Assembly: GCA_963743705.1 (NCBI GenBank)
Contig: CAVUQS010000020.1
Span: forward strand, 1 to 64,000
From: PALSA-243 sp963743705
GTDB lineage: Bacteria; Acidobacteriota; Terriglobia; Bryobacterales; Bryobacteraceae
Reading direction: 5' to 3'
Length of the DNA: 64,000 nt
Part shown: in pieces, positions 16,499 to 27,131 of the stretch
How positions within the stretch are numbered: position 1 is the stretch's first letter
Layout: each line of letters begins with the position of its first letter
Program-made: the position numbers and the translations under genes
The notes under the pieces: generated by a model
Databases searched by the model: none
What the model saw: the letters and a program-made list of their open reading frames with translations, nothing else
What the model was told of the DNA's origin: nothing

Positions 16499-16699
16499 CT
16501 AAGCCTGCTTCTTTTCTTCGACCTTCTCGTCGTCGCTCTTCAAGGCTGTCTTGAAGTTGCGGATCCCTTCACCCAGGCCCTTTCCCAAATCGCCCACTTT
16601 CTTGCCGCCGAAGAGCAGCATCGCCAGCGCAGCAATCACGCACAACTCGGGAAATCCCAGGCCCAGCGGACCGGCATACATGATGCCATTTGGATCCAT
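16499..16699 (-). CDS. tatA: Sec-independent (Tat) translocase subunit TatA/E
   Basis: A 66-residue protein with the TatA plan: a short N-terminal periplasmic stretch, one membrane helix (ELCVIAALAMLLFGG), the FGGKKVGDLGKGLGEGIRNFK amphipathic helix (residues ~30-51) and a charged tail (DDEKVEEKK). It forms the pore of the twin-arginine pathway with TatC, which is not in the window. AAGGAGG 5 bases before the ATG is the strongest ribosome-binding site seen here, and a TACAAT -10 lies further upstream. It faces the HU terminator downstream. Confidence 0.92.
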   Translation of the reverse strand: MDPNGIMYAGPLGLGFPELCVIAALAMLLFGGKKVGDLGKGLGEGIRNFKTALKSDDEKVEEKKQA

Positions 16700-16807
16700 A
16701 CGGCCTCCTTACGCCTTCATTGTAGCAAAGACCACCTACCCGGTCGGCGTGCTTGCGGCAACGAGTTCCGTTGCCCTGGGCATCAAGCTTTGCGGGTTGT
16801 CTTGCCG

Positions 16808-17134
16808 CTATCGCAGCATCGACTGAATTGAATGCAGATCGTCGCGCATTCCCTCAGAGTAGGGCGCGATCAGCACGTTGACCAAAAACCACATGGTTGC
16901 AATCGAGACCAACCATGCGGTCACTTTATTTCGCCCCATGGCGAACCGCAGAATTGTCGCTGCGGCAAATGGGGCTACGGCGGTTGTTAACCGCGCGTAC
17001 GGACTTAGGGCATCCACGAGGCTCCAGAACAGCATGCCGAAGTGTAGCGCTACCCTGCTGCGCGGGGTCAAGCTATCGGCAGTTAACCGCATGTACGATT
17101 CCGCCCCAATCTGCGCGTCATCCTGCTGCGGCAT
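16808..17134 (-). CDS. Small membrane protein, unknown function
   Basis: A 108-residue hypothetical protein with three hydrophobic segments (VALHFGMLFWSLVDAL, LTTAVAPFAAATILRFAM, VTAWLVSIATMWFLVNVLI). No family is recognised. It diverges from dnaG with only 18 bases between starts. The first ATG overlaps the likely dnaG -10 (CATAAT), so the ATG 14 codons later (17092, MRLTADSL) may be the true start. The hydrophobic profile supports real coding; nothing in the context suggests a role. Confidence 0.5.
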   Translation of the reverse strand: MPQQDDAQIGAESYMRLTADSLTPRSRVALHFGMLFWSLVDALSPYARLTTAVAPFAAATILRFAMGRNKVTAWLVSIATMWFLVNVLIAPYSEGMRDDLHSIQSMLR

Positions 17135-17152
17135 AATTAAGCGAAAGCAGAC

Positions 17153-18908
17153 ATGGAATTCGTCGATCAGTTGAAATCATCAGTGAATATCGTCAACGTG
17201 ATTGGCGAGTACGTCACGAGTCTGCGCAAGAGTGGACGCGATACGTACAAGGGCTTGTGCCCCTTTCATCGGGAAAAGACCCCCTCATTTAATGTCCACG
17301 AAGGTAAACAGTTTTTCCATTGCTTTGGTTGCAGCACGAGCGGCGACGTCCTCAACTTCGTGATGAAGATCGAGGGCATCAGTTTTTACGAAGCCCTAAA
17401 AAGTCTGTCCGAGCGATATGGCATTCCCATGCCCAAGCGCTCGCAATACGCGGATGAAGACGCGCGGATGCGCGGCTCGCTGTTCGCCATGCACGAACTG
17501 GCGCAGGAGCATTTCCGCGCCAATCTGAACACCCAGGCGGGCGAAGCGGCGCGTGCGTATCTGGCGCGGCGCGGCCTGGCTCCGGAAACCATCGAACGTT
17601 TCGGTCTTGGCTACTCGCTGGCCTCGGGGCGCGCGCTGTTGCGTATTTTCGAAGAGAGAAATTTTCCCGGCGCGCAGATGGAAGAATCGGGCCTGATCGG
17701 GCAGCGCCAGGGCGGCGGTTTCTACGACCGTTTTCGCAACCGCCTCATGTTTCCCATCCACAACGAATCGGGCAAGATCATCGCTTACGGGGGGCGCGCG
17801 CTCTCCGACGAGGATCAGCCCAAGTATCTGAATTCGCCGGAAACGCCGATATATAAGAAGAGCTACACGCTCTACAACCTGCATCGCGCCAAGGACGCGA
17901 TCCGCAAAGAGGAGCGGGCGATTCTGGTGGAAGGATACATGGATGCGATCGGCGTCAGCGCGGCCGGCATTGAAGGCGTGGTCGCGAGCTGCGGAACCTC
18001 GCTTACCTCGCAGCACACGCACCTGCTCAAGCGGCACTCGCCGCGCATCGTAGTCAATTTCGATCCCGATGGCGCCGGGGCTAGAGGCGCGGAGCGTTCG
18101 ATCGGCATGCTGCTCGAGGAAGGCATGCAGGTGCGCATCATGGAACTCGATGACGGCCTGGATCCGGACGAATATTGCAAGCAGCGCGGCTCCGATGCCT
18201 ATCGGGAACGTCTGGACGGCGCCAAAGGTTATTTTTATTGGCTGGCCGACGGCGCGCGTAAAAAATTCGATATGCGCACAACGGAAGGGAAGATTTCGGT
18301 TTTACAGTATTTGCTGCCCGCTGTGCAGCGGATTTCCGACCGGCTGGAGCGTATGACTGTGGCCAACGATGTCGCGGATTATCTGGGAGTCGACAGGGGC
18401 ATCGTGCTCGACACGTTCCGGCGTTCGGTGACGGGCCGCGAGGACAACCTGATGGAGTTGCCGAAGACCGACGTGCGTCCGGACGAGCGCGGACTGGTCA
18501 ATGTCATTCTTTCCGGCGCCGAAGAAAGCGGCCAGTTGATCGAAGAGTTACAGAGTATGGAAGCGGAGGCGATCGAGGGGCTGGACACGCGCCGCATCCT
18601 GCAGGCCGCCATCGCCGTGTATGCGTCGGGTGAGCCGTTGACGTTGAACGCCGTCACCGCGCGCCTGGATGAAAACACGCAGCGCGTGCTCGCCGAAATT
18701 GTTTTCGCCGAAGACCCGGCGGCGCTGGAGTTCGGCTTCGAATGGGGGCGCAAATGTATTGCGCGCTTGAAGGAAACGGCGGCGCGGCAACGGTCGTCTC
18801 AGTGGAAGACGCGCATTCAGGAAGCGGAGCGCGCTGGAAATCTGGAGGAGGCGATGCGTCTCATGCAAGAACTGAGGAGCTTGGAACGGCGCGATTCCGG
18901 ACCGCGGC

Positions 18909-18922
<14 letters not shown>
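17153..18922 (+). CDS. dnaG: DNA primase
   Basis: A 589-residue primase that makes RNA primers for replication. The zinc-binding CHC2 domain is complete (C36, H39, C57, C60 in LCPFHREKTPSF and FHCFGCSTSGD). The TOPRIM core is complete: the VEGYMD acidic motif, FDPDGAG and DPDEYC. The C-terminal part is a helical DnaB-interacting region that is diverged. The frame overlaps the rpoD start by 14 bases, the compact form of the macromolecular-synthesis operon, here without rpsU. CATAAT lies 16 bases before the ATG; the ribosome-binding site is weak. Confidence 0.96.
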
Positions 18923-20642
<1,720 letters not shown>

Positions 20643-20752
20643 CGCTTTAACCCTTCGCGATCATGGCTGAAAAGCCGTATGCTTTCCGCCCCGTGCGCGG
20701 GCACACTACCGCTGTTTACGAAAAAACTCTAACTGTTGAGGACGTGAACTCG

Positions 20753-21124
20753 CTACCAGCGCGGTTCGCGCCGGCCGCCGCCACCGCCACCGCCGCCGCC
20801 GGGACGACGTCCACCGCCGCCACCACCGCCGCCGAAGCGGTTGCCGCCGCCACCGCCGCCGCCCGCGAATCCACGGTCAGGCTTTGGGCGCGCTTCGTTC
20901 ACATTGATGGCCCGTCCATCCAATGTGGAGCCGTTCAGCGCCGTAATCGCCTGGTCTGCTTCTCCCTCGTTTTCCATCTCGACAAACGCAAAGCCACGCG
21001 ATCGGCCTGTGTCGCGATCTGTCATAATCCGCGAGCTGTTCACGACGCCGTAGCGTTCGAACATGCTGCGCACCGATTCTTCAGTCGAGCTGAAGCTCAG
21101 ATTCCCTACAAAGATATTCTTCAC
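20753..21124 (-). CDS. RRM-type RNA-binding protein with a Gly-rich tail
   Basis: A 123-residue protein with one RNA recognition motif: RNP2 is IFVGNL (residues 4-9) and RNP1 is RGFAFVEM (residues 43-50). A low-complexity Gly/Arg tail (residues ~85-123) resembles the cold-inducible single-RRM proteins of cyanobacteria and other bacteria. I start at the GTG at 21124, because GGAGG lies about 10 bases upstream; a TTG 7 codons earlier would place that site inside the gene. It likely acts as an RNA chaperone. It converges with rpoD across a 110-base gap that shows no clear terminator, only a small GGCT-GAAA-AGCC hairpin. Confidence 0.9.
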   Translation of the reverse strand: MKNIFVGNLSFSSTEESVRSMFERYGVVNSSRIMTDRDTGRSRGFAFVEMENEGEADQAITALNGSTLDGRAINVNEARPKPDRGFAGGGGGGGNRFGGGGGGGGRRPGGGGGGGGGRREPRW

Positions 21125-21430
21125 TCTTCTCGATCCTCCAGCCAATTTGAAAGCGGGCTAATCAGGGAGAGAAACGACCGGATTGGCGGAAGCTATCAAA
21201 CGCGCTCCAAATATATCACGGCCCCGCTTGACTGTGAAGATCTTCTAATTGTTAAACCGTAGGAAAATAGACTGTTCGCGGAGTGACTTTTTTGTCCGCT
21301 TTCGGGTAAACCCGGTAGCTATGACGCATAGTATGCGCCCTTCTATCATGAAGTTACGCCGCGGTTGCCACCGTTCGGGTTTATCTCCAAAAATTAGGGC
21401 ACGGATTTCGCGCTGGCGCTTGGTACGCCC
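21125..21430. other. Intergenic region between the RRM gene and the kinase gene
   Basis: About 306 bases without a convincing gene. It contains the RRM promoter and its ~80-base leader, a Shine-Dalgarno sequence, and a short palindrome (CGCATA-G-TATGCG near 21320) that could be a small operator or hairpin. The rest, up to the kinase stop, shows no repeat, no long open frame with coding character and no recognisable RNA structure. A long leader is typical of cold-shock-type RNA-binding genes. Confidence 0.5.
21210..21238 (-). promoter_or_regulatory. Promoter of the RRM gene
   Basis: On the minus strand TTCACA (21238-21233) and TATATT (21215-21210) are spaced by 17 bases. The predicted start near 21203 gives an ~80-base leader that ends in the GGAGG ribosome-binding site. 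Assignment rests on hexamer match and spacing. Confidence 0.6.
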
Positions 21431-23200
21431 CTACTGCCCCAACGAGACTTTCAACACCCTGGTATCACCGTTCTTGATGTCGACTGTGGTGTTGCTCGAG
21501 AGTCCATTTTTCTGGACCGTGATCTGATAGGTTCCAGGCGCAAACGAGAGTCTGGCGGGAGTGATGTCCGTCACCGGTTTTCCGTTGACTAAGATAGTCG
21601 CCCCCGGGGGCGTGGAACTTAGCATCAAGACGCCGACCTGTGACCGCATGATTACGGCCGGCATTTCGTACGGAGTCGAACCGACATCGAAACGTCTTAG
21701 TTCTAACTGATATCCGGGTAGTGTAAAAGACACACTGTGGGAGCCCGGAGTCACGTTGAGCGAGCAAGGGGTGGAACAAGTCTGGTCCACGTGCCCATCC
21801 ATGGTGACGGTGGCGCCGCCGGGGCTCGTCACCAATTGCACCGGTTGCGGACCGGCGGGTGCGCGCGACACGGAGACCGGGGCCTTCTTGGCAGTAACTT
21901 CGGCTGGGACAGTGGCGACCGGCCGCGGCACATCCTCGGGAGGCGCGGACTTGCCGGTGGCCTCTTCCGGCGGCTTCACTTCCGCCTGGGTGGGAGGCAT
22001 GGGGCTGGGCTTGACGTCGCCCGTGGAACCGGTAGCGGGCGCGGCGGTAGAGCCGGTGGAAGCGGCGGCTGACGGCGGAGGGCTGTCGGGCGGCGTTTCC
22101 TTCGGTTGCGCCGGTTCCGTCTTCTGCGCGGTCTGGGAGGAGTTGGAACTGCCCCAAGGGGCGGCCTGCCATCCGATGAGCGCGAGCAGCGCCGCGGCCA
22201 TCAGGATCGCCGCCAGGAAGGGCAGGAATCCCGATTTGCGCTTTTCGCTCCGCTCTACCGTGGTCGAGCCACCGCGCGCCGGACGCCGGGCTGCCGGCAT
22301 GGTAATCGCCGCGGGGGCGCCTTCGGCGATGGTGGGCGCGTTCAGGCTGCCGCCGCGCGGCATCGGCTTCCAGTTCTTGACCCCGGCGCAAGCTTTCTCC
22401 AGGGTTTCTATGAACTCGCTGCAATTGCGGTAGCGGGCGTCCGGCCGTTTGGAGAGTCCTTTGCGCAGGGCGTTATCGATGCCGCCGCCGAGGGTCGAGT
22501 TGATGCGGTGCGGGGCCATGGGCTCTTCGGCAACGATCTTATAGACGACCGTAGTCAAATGCTCGCCGGTGTATGGCTTCTCGCCGGTTAACATTTCGAA
22601 AGCGATCACGGCTAGAGAGAATTGATCGGAGCGGCCATCTACCGGTTGCCCCTGCACCTGCTCAGGCGACATATAGTGCGGCGTGCCCACGATGGATCCC
22701 GTCATCGTGAATTGTTCCGACGCTGTAATCTTCGCAATGCCGAAATCGGTGATCTTAGCCGTGCCGCCGCCGGCGATCATTATATTGGCGGGCTTGATGT
22801 CGCGATGTACGATTCCCTTACCGTGCGCGTAATCGAGAGCGGCGGCCGTCTGCGCCAGGATGCTGAACATGCGTTCCTGCGAAAGCGGCTGGGGTTCGGA
22901 CAAGAGTTGGTCAAGCGTGGGCCCGTCCACATACTCCATGGCGATGTACGCGAGTTCACCTTGCTGCTCGACGTCGTAAATGGTTACGATGCCGGGGTGG
23001 GAGAGGATGCCGGCCGAGCGGGCTTCCCGGAACAGCCGCTCGCGCAGGCGTTCCTGCTCTTCGGCCTTGCGCGCGCCGCCGAGCTGGATCGTCTTAATAG
23101 CGACGGGACGGCCGATATTCGGATCGATGGCGTGATACACCACGCCCATGGCTCCGCGGCCCAATTCCCTCACGATCTTGTACCGCCCGATGCGGTCCAT
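21431..23200 (-). CDS. PknB-type Ser/Thr kinase with PEGA domains
   Basis: A 589-residue membrane kinase. Residues 1-270 form a Hanks-type kinase: Gly-rich loop GRGAMGVV (14-21), catalytic K36 (VAIK), HRDIKPANIM, and DFGIAKI. A Pro/Ser-rich juxtamembrane region follows, then a single transmembrane helix (PFLAAILMAAALLALIGWQA). The extracytoplasmic part has a long Pro/Glu/Thr-rich spacer and two PEGA beta-domains (PGGATVTMDGHVDQTCSTP and PPGATILVNGKPV). PEGA domains are thought to contact cell-surface structures, so it may sense the envelope. It diverges from the multi-domain response regulator with 172 bases between starts, but functional linkage is not shown. Confidence 0.93.
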   Translation of the reverse strand: MDRIGRYKIVRELGRGAMGVVYHAIDPNIGRPVAIKTIQLGGARKAEEQERLRERLFREARSAGILSHPGIVTIYDVEQQGELAYIAMEYVDGPTLDQLLSEPQPLSQERMFSILAQTAAALDYAHGKGIVHRDIKPANIMIAGGGTAKITDFGIAKITASEQFTMTGSIVGTPHYMSPEQVQGQPVDGRSDQFSLAVIAFEMLTGEKPYTGEHLTTVVYKIVAEEPMAPHRINSTLGGGIDNALRKGLSKRPDARYRNCSEFIETLEKACAGVKNWKPMPRGGSLNAPTIAEGAPAAITMPAARRPARGGSTTVERSEKRKSGFLPFLAAILMAAALLALIGWQAAPWGSSNSSQTAQKTEPAQPKETPPDSPPPSAAASTGSTAAPATGSTGDVKPSPMPPTQAEVKPPEEATGKSAPPEDVPRPVATVPAEVTAKKAPVSVSRAPAGPQPVQLVTSPGGATVTMDGHVDQTCSTPCSLNVTPGSHSVSFTLPGYQLELRRFDVGSTPYEMPAVIMRSQVGVLMLSSTPPGATILVNGKPVTDITPARLSFAPGTYQITVQKNGLSSNTTVDIKNGDTRVLKVSLGQ

Positions 23201-23345
23201 TCAGTCTCTAGGAATAGCACATGGCTGCAACTCCGGTTTTATGGGCGTTCCGCGGTGTGCGCCGCTGCATACGCGCGCGGTAGCGGTGATCGCCTGACGC
23301 CGGGTGGCATGACAATCAGTACTTCTATTACATGGTGTATTTGCT

Positions 23346-23370
23346 CACTTAGTAGGTTAGAATCTAAGTG
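23346..23370 (+). promoter_or_regulatory. Inverted repeat just upstream of the response-regulator start
   Basis: CACTTAG and CTAAGTG form a perfect 7-bp inverted repeat with an 11-base spacer (TAGGTTAGAAT), ending two bases before the ATG. The position could be an operator or a leader hairpin that would hide the start codon. No ribosome-binding site is visible between the repeat and the ATG. Confidence 0.45.
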
Positions 23371-23372
23371 CA

Positions 23373-24842
23373 ATGGCGGGAGAAACCATCGTCGTAGCGG
23401 ATAACAAAGCCGTTAGCCTTAAGTTAACCCGCATTTACTTAGTTAACGAAGGATATAAGGTAGTTACCGCCTCCAGTGGCGTCGAAGCACTTGATTTACT
23501 TCGTAGCTTGACTCCCGATCTGGTTTTCGCCGATCTGGATTCGCCGGATTGTAACAGTTTTGAGCTGGCGCGGCGCATGAAGGGCGATGAACGTATGCGC
23601 GCCATTCCTGCGCTGGCGGCCGCGCCCCCGGGTGAGGAGGCCAAAGCGATCGATGCCGGGGCCGACGGAATCCTGACGCGACCGATCGAGGCGCGCGCCC
23701 TGGGCGAGCGCATCCGTGAAATTTTGGCACGCCGTCCGGCGCCGCCGCCCACTGCGGCCAAGGATTCCACCGCCGCCGAGATGCAGGCGTTGCGCGCCCG
23801 TTTCCTATCAGAGGGACGCGACCGGTCGCGGGACTTGCTGTTACAACTCGATGGAGCCTTCGACGCGGCGGCGGCCAAAAAAATTGTGCACCAGTGGATC
23901 GGCACCGGCGGCTTGCTGGGTTACGCCGCGATCAGCCGCCTGGCGCGGGAGACCGAGGCGATTCTGAACGAAGTGCCGCTCGATGGCACGCAGTTGCGCG
24001 AATCGCTGGCCAACCTGGCGCTGGGATTTTCCTCGCCGCGCGAGGCGCGGGAAGAACCGCTGCCGCCGAGCATCGTGGAAGCGCTCGCGGGAAAACGCTT
24101 CATCGCCGTGGAGTTTCCGCCGCATGAACAGGAACGTCTGCGCGCGGCGCTCGACCGCGTGGGTGGACAAGCTGTCTTTCTAACCGCGACACAGATCCCC
24201 GAGGCAAGCGAAGAGAACCCGGGCGACGTGATTCTGGTGCACGTCAACAAGGAAACCACGCGATCGGCCTGGATCGATCCCTCGCGTCCTTTCGCCGCCA
24301 AGCGCCCGACTGTATTCGTCGGCAAGCGCGACGATCTGGCGGCGCTGCCGCAGGCTTCGCAACAGCTGGCTCGCGAATTTCTGATGGATGCGTGGCAGCC
24401 GGAAGAGGCGCTGGTGCGGTTGAGCCTTGCCGCTTCCTATCAACCGCAGGAGCGCTCCAAGCCTTACGCGGCCGTGACCACACGCACGCGCGTCCTGATT
24501 GCGGATGATGACCAGGCGGTGCTTGCGCTGGTGCGCACCGCGCTGGAAAATTTCGGCATGGAGTGCCACACGGCGGCCGATGGCGCGCTCGCCATCGAAT
24601 CCATACGCGAGTGGCGTCCGCACGCGGCCGTGCTCGACGTGAACATGCCCAATATGGATGGTTTCGAAGTGCTGGCGGCGGTACGCCGCGAGGAGATGCC
24701 GGTGCGCGTGCTGCTTTTGACCGCGCGGCAGCAGGAAAACGATATCATCCGCGGATTTACTCTCGGCGCCGACGACTACGTGGTGAAGCCTTTCAGCCCC
24801 ATGGAACTGGTCGCCCGCCTGAAACGCCTGCTTTCCCGATGA
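23373..24842 (+). CDS. Multi-domain response regulator: REC-HPt-pseudoREC-REC
   Basis: A 489-residue soluble protein. Residues 5-120 are a receiver with phosphoacceptor D54, but the acidic pair is D10/N11, the Ser/Thr switch is Ala and the Lys is R103, so it is partly degenerate. Residues ~135-220 look like a histidine phosphotransfer domain with H173 in VHQWIGTGGLLGY. Residues ~240-350 have receiver-like strand order but no phosphorylation residues. Residues 372-489 are an intact receiver (D378/D379, D422, T450, K472). There is no kinase or DNA-binding domain. It overlaps the HEAT gene start (ATGA) and heads a rightward operon. It may be an intramolecular phosphorelay hub that signals through protein contacts. 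Domain calls are mine by eye. Confidence 0.8.
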   Translation: MAGETIVVADNKAVSLKLTRIYLVNEGYKVVTASSGVEALDLLRSLTPDLVFADLDSPDCNSFELARRMKGDERMRAIPALAAAPPGEEAKAIDAGADGILTRPIEARALGERIREILARRPAPPPTAAKDSTAAEMQALRARFLSEGRDRSRDLLLQLDGAFDAAAAKKIVHQWIGTGGLLGYAAISRLARETEAILNEVPLDGTQLRESLANLALGFSSPREAREEPLPPSIVEALAGKRFIAVEFPPHEQERLRAALDRVGGQAVFLTATQIPEASEENPGDVILVHVNKETTRSAWIDPSRPFAAKRPTVFVGKRDDLAALPQASQQLAREFLMDAWQPEEALVRLSLAASYQPQERSKPYAAVTTRTRVLIADDDQAVLALVRTALENFGMECHTAADGALAIESIREWRPHAAVLDVNMPNMDGFEVLAAVRREEMPVRVLLLTARQQENDIIRGFTLGADDYVVKPFSPMELVARLKRLLSR

Positions 24843-25834
24843 CCGACGCGGCGCTGCGTATTACAACCGTCTGGATGGCCGCCTACGCCATCGTTATCTT
24901 TATGCTGTTTGCGGCCGCCATGATCCGCGCCAGCCGCTGGCGAAAGAAGGATGCGTTGAGCGCCGAACTGCAGCCACAAATTCGTGAAGCGATTGTGGAC
25001 TATCTCGCCGGCAACGAAGAATTGGACCGCATACGCGAGTTTCACCGCAGCAGCCCGCAGGCCGTCTCCGCGGGGATGCTGGCTTTCCAAAATAACGTAG
25101 CGGGTTCGGCGCGCGACCGTCTTTGCGGGCTAGCTCTGGAACTGGAATTGGTGGAATCGTGGCGCGGCGATCTGCAGTCGCGCGACTGGATGCGCCGCCA
25201 CACGGCGGTGGTGGCGTTGAGTTTCGTGAGCGCTTACGAACCCTGCCGGCGCGCGGCGGTGGGCGTATTGGAAGGCGCGCTCGAAGACCGCGACCGCGAG
25301 ATGAGCATTACAGCGGCGCAATCGCTGGCCCGTTTCGAAGATAGCCGCACTGCGGCTCGCGTGTTCGAGATGGCAACGCGGGAGACCTTGTTAGGCCGCA
25401 TTCTTCTGGCAGGACCGCTGCGCCCCCACGCCCAGGAACTTTGCCGGACCGCGGTGGCCGCCGCTTTCGAGGCGCCGGAAACGGAACGCGTGCTGGCCGC
25501 TCTCGAAATCGTGGCGGCGTGGGAGCGGGCGCTACCGCTTCCGGGACTGGAAAAACTTCTGGTTCATAACGACCGCGCCGTGCGCCTGCAAGCCCTGCGC
25601 GTGGTTTCTTTGTCGCTGCCCACGGCCGAAGTAGAAACTGCCGTGGTCAAGTGCCTGGAGGATGACGACGCTGAAATCGCCTCAGCCGCGGCAGCCGCGG
25701 CAGGCCGTCTGCGTCTTCATTCCACGATGGCGTTGCTGGAAAAGCGCACGCACAGCGGCGACCCCACGCTGGCGAGCACGGCGGCGGCCATCGCGGCCCT
25801 CGAGCCGCAAGCGCGCAGGACGGGCGCCGCATAA
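24839..25834 (+). CDS. Membrane-anchored HEAT-repeat protein
   Basis: A 331-residue protein with an N-terminal transmembrane helix (WMAAYAIVIFMLFAAAMI) followed by cytoplasmic HEAT/PBS-lyase-like repeats. Helical repeat units are visible: RHTAVVALSFVSAYEPCRRAA, ITAAQSLARFEDSRTAARVF, AVRLQALRVVSLSLP and AEIASAAAAAAGRLRL. The ATG overlaps the stop of the regulator (ATGA), and the stop is followed immediately by the ATG of the next gene (TAAATG). This tight spacing implies stoichiometric expression of the three proteins. HEAT solenoids are scaffolds; here it could link the regulator to the membrane protein encoded next. Confidence 0.8.
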   Translation: MTDAALRITTVWMAAYAIVIFMLFAAAMIRASRWRKKDALSAELQPQIREAIVDYLAGNEELDRIREFHRSSPQAVSAGMLAFQNNVAGSARDRLCGLALELELVESWRGDLQSRDWMRRHTAVVALSFVSAYEPCRRAAVGVLEGALEDRDREMSITAAQSLARFEDSRTAARVFEMATRETLLGRILLAGPLRPHAQELCRTAVAAAFEAPETERVLAALEIVAAWERALPLPGLEKLLVHNDRAVRLQALRVVSLSLPTAEVETAVVKCLEDDDAEIASAAAAAAGRLRLHSTMALLEKRTHSGDPTLASTAAAIAALEPQARRTGAA

Positions 25835-27127
25835 ATGCCAGCCTTCCTTCCCACGCTGATTCCGATTCTGCTGAAGTGCATCGCCCTCTTTCTGCTGGTC
25901 CTGGGCGCTGTCTCATTCGCGATTCTGATTCAGGGAAGCTTCGTGCTACGCCGCATGGCGCGCGACAATCCACGGGATGACGCCTCCGCGATTCTGAAAT
26001 CTTCGCTTACGCCGCAGGCCGCAGTAGTGCTTGCGACGGCGAGCGGCGGACTGCGCGCGCGTGTTTTCACGCGCCGCCTGTTGGGCCTGCACTTTGGAGA
26101 TCACGAAGTTGTGGTGGCGTTGAACGGCCTACCGGATACGGAGCTCGCCGCGTGGCGCGAGGAATTCCGTCTGGCGTCTTGCGATCGTCCGATCGCCGGC
26201 GCGCTGCCCATGGGCAAGGTGCGCGGCGTTTTCGAATCGCGCGATCTCTTCCGCCTGGTGGTGATAGATCTGGAACGGACGGAGAGGCCGCTGGCATGGA
26301 ATACCGCGGCGAATGCGGCGCAAGGCTCCATCATTGCTTTCTTCGGCGAAGGGTGCGATTTCGAGGCCGACGCGCTGCTGCGCCTGATTCCGCCCATGCT
26401 CGAAGAGCCACACACCGTCGCGGTGTGCGGCGTCGCTCCTGGCGTTCCGAACGGCGGGCTTCTGCAACAATTCGCCGCTCTGGATTATCTGCGCGGCTGG
26501 CTGAGCCGCGCGGCGGCTTTTTCGGGATGGAATCTGCTGACGCCGCCGCCTGCCTCCGCTACTTTGATTGCGCGCGACGCCCTGATTCGCGCTGGCGGGT
26601 TTCGCACCAGCCTGACCGAGCTTTTCCTGCAGTTGCACATTAGCGGGCGCAGCTCGCGCAAGCCGTATCGCATTGCCTTCGTACCCAATGCGGGATGCCG
26701 CCAGCGCACTCCGAAATCGCAGCGCGAATTTCACCACGCGGTGGCCTTCACGCAGCGCGAGGCTGCGCGCTGCGCCCTCACGCGCTCAGCGTTTCCCCTC
26801 TGGTTGCGCGGGGGGTTGGTGACGATCCACTTCGTGTGGCCCGCGCTCGAACTGCTGGCGTATCCGCTGGTAGTGGTTGGCCTCGTGACCCACTGGATCG
26901 ATTGGCAACTCGCGGCGCTGGTGCTGCTTGCCACCGTGGGGCTAGGGACGCTGCTCTCGATGTCCGCCGTCGCCTTGCGCGAATTGGCGGAATACCACGG
27001 GTCCGATCCGGGGCGCCTGGCGCGGCTCTTCTTTGCCGCCATCCCTGAAAACCTGGGCTTTCGCCAGATGCGCTGCTTCTGGCTGATCGCACCCTGGGGC
27101 GGCGCCGAAGCTAACCGGTTAGACTAA
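25835..27127 (+). CDS. Catalytically degenerate family-2 glycosyltransferase-like membrane protein
   Basis: A 430-residue protein with an N-terminal transmembrane helix (residues ~13-33), a GT2-like cytoplasmic domain and two or three C-terminal helices (residues ~325-375), the plan of processive GT2 synthases. Alignment by eye shows the catalytic sites replaced: the UDP-binding Asp pair is L96-N97, the metal-binding DxD is G171-E-G173, the TED motif is T261-E-L, and the C-terminal QxxRW is missing. The flanking fold is kept (DALLRLIPPMLEEP; ALIRAGGFRTSL). This suggests a pseudo-enzyme that binds a ligand or partner. It is directly fused in position to the HEAT gene, with no gap. Confidence 0.75.
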   Translation: MPAFLPTLIPILLKCIALFLLVLGAVSFAILIQGSFVLRRMARDNPRDDASAILKSSLTPQAAVVLATASGGLRARVFTRRLLGLHFGDHEVVVALNGLPDTELAAWREEFRLASCDRPIAGALPMGKVRGVFESRDLFRLVVIDLERTERPLAWNTAANAAQGSIIAFFGEGCDFEADALLRLIPPMLEEPHTVAVCGVAPGVPNGGLLQQFAALDYLRGWLSRAAAFSGWNLLTPPPASATLIARDALIRAGGFRTSLTELFLQLHISGRSSRKPYRIAFVPNAGCRQRTPKSQREFHHAVAFTQREAARCALTRSAFPLWLRGGLVTIHFVWPALELLAYPLVVVGLVTHWIDWQLAALVLLATVGLGTLLSMSAVALRELAEYHGSDPGRLARLFFAAIPENLGFRQMRCFWLIAPWGGAEANRLD

Positions 27128-27131
27128 TAAA

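Noticed and set aside
20663..21262. Open frame of 199 codons on the plus strand opposite the RRM gene
   Set aside because: It is antisense to a clear RRM domain; its Thr/Ala repeats mirror the Gly-rich codons on the other strand.
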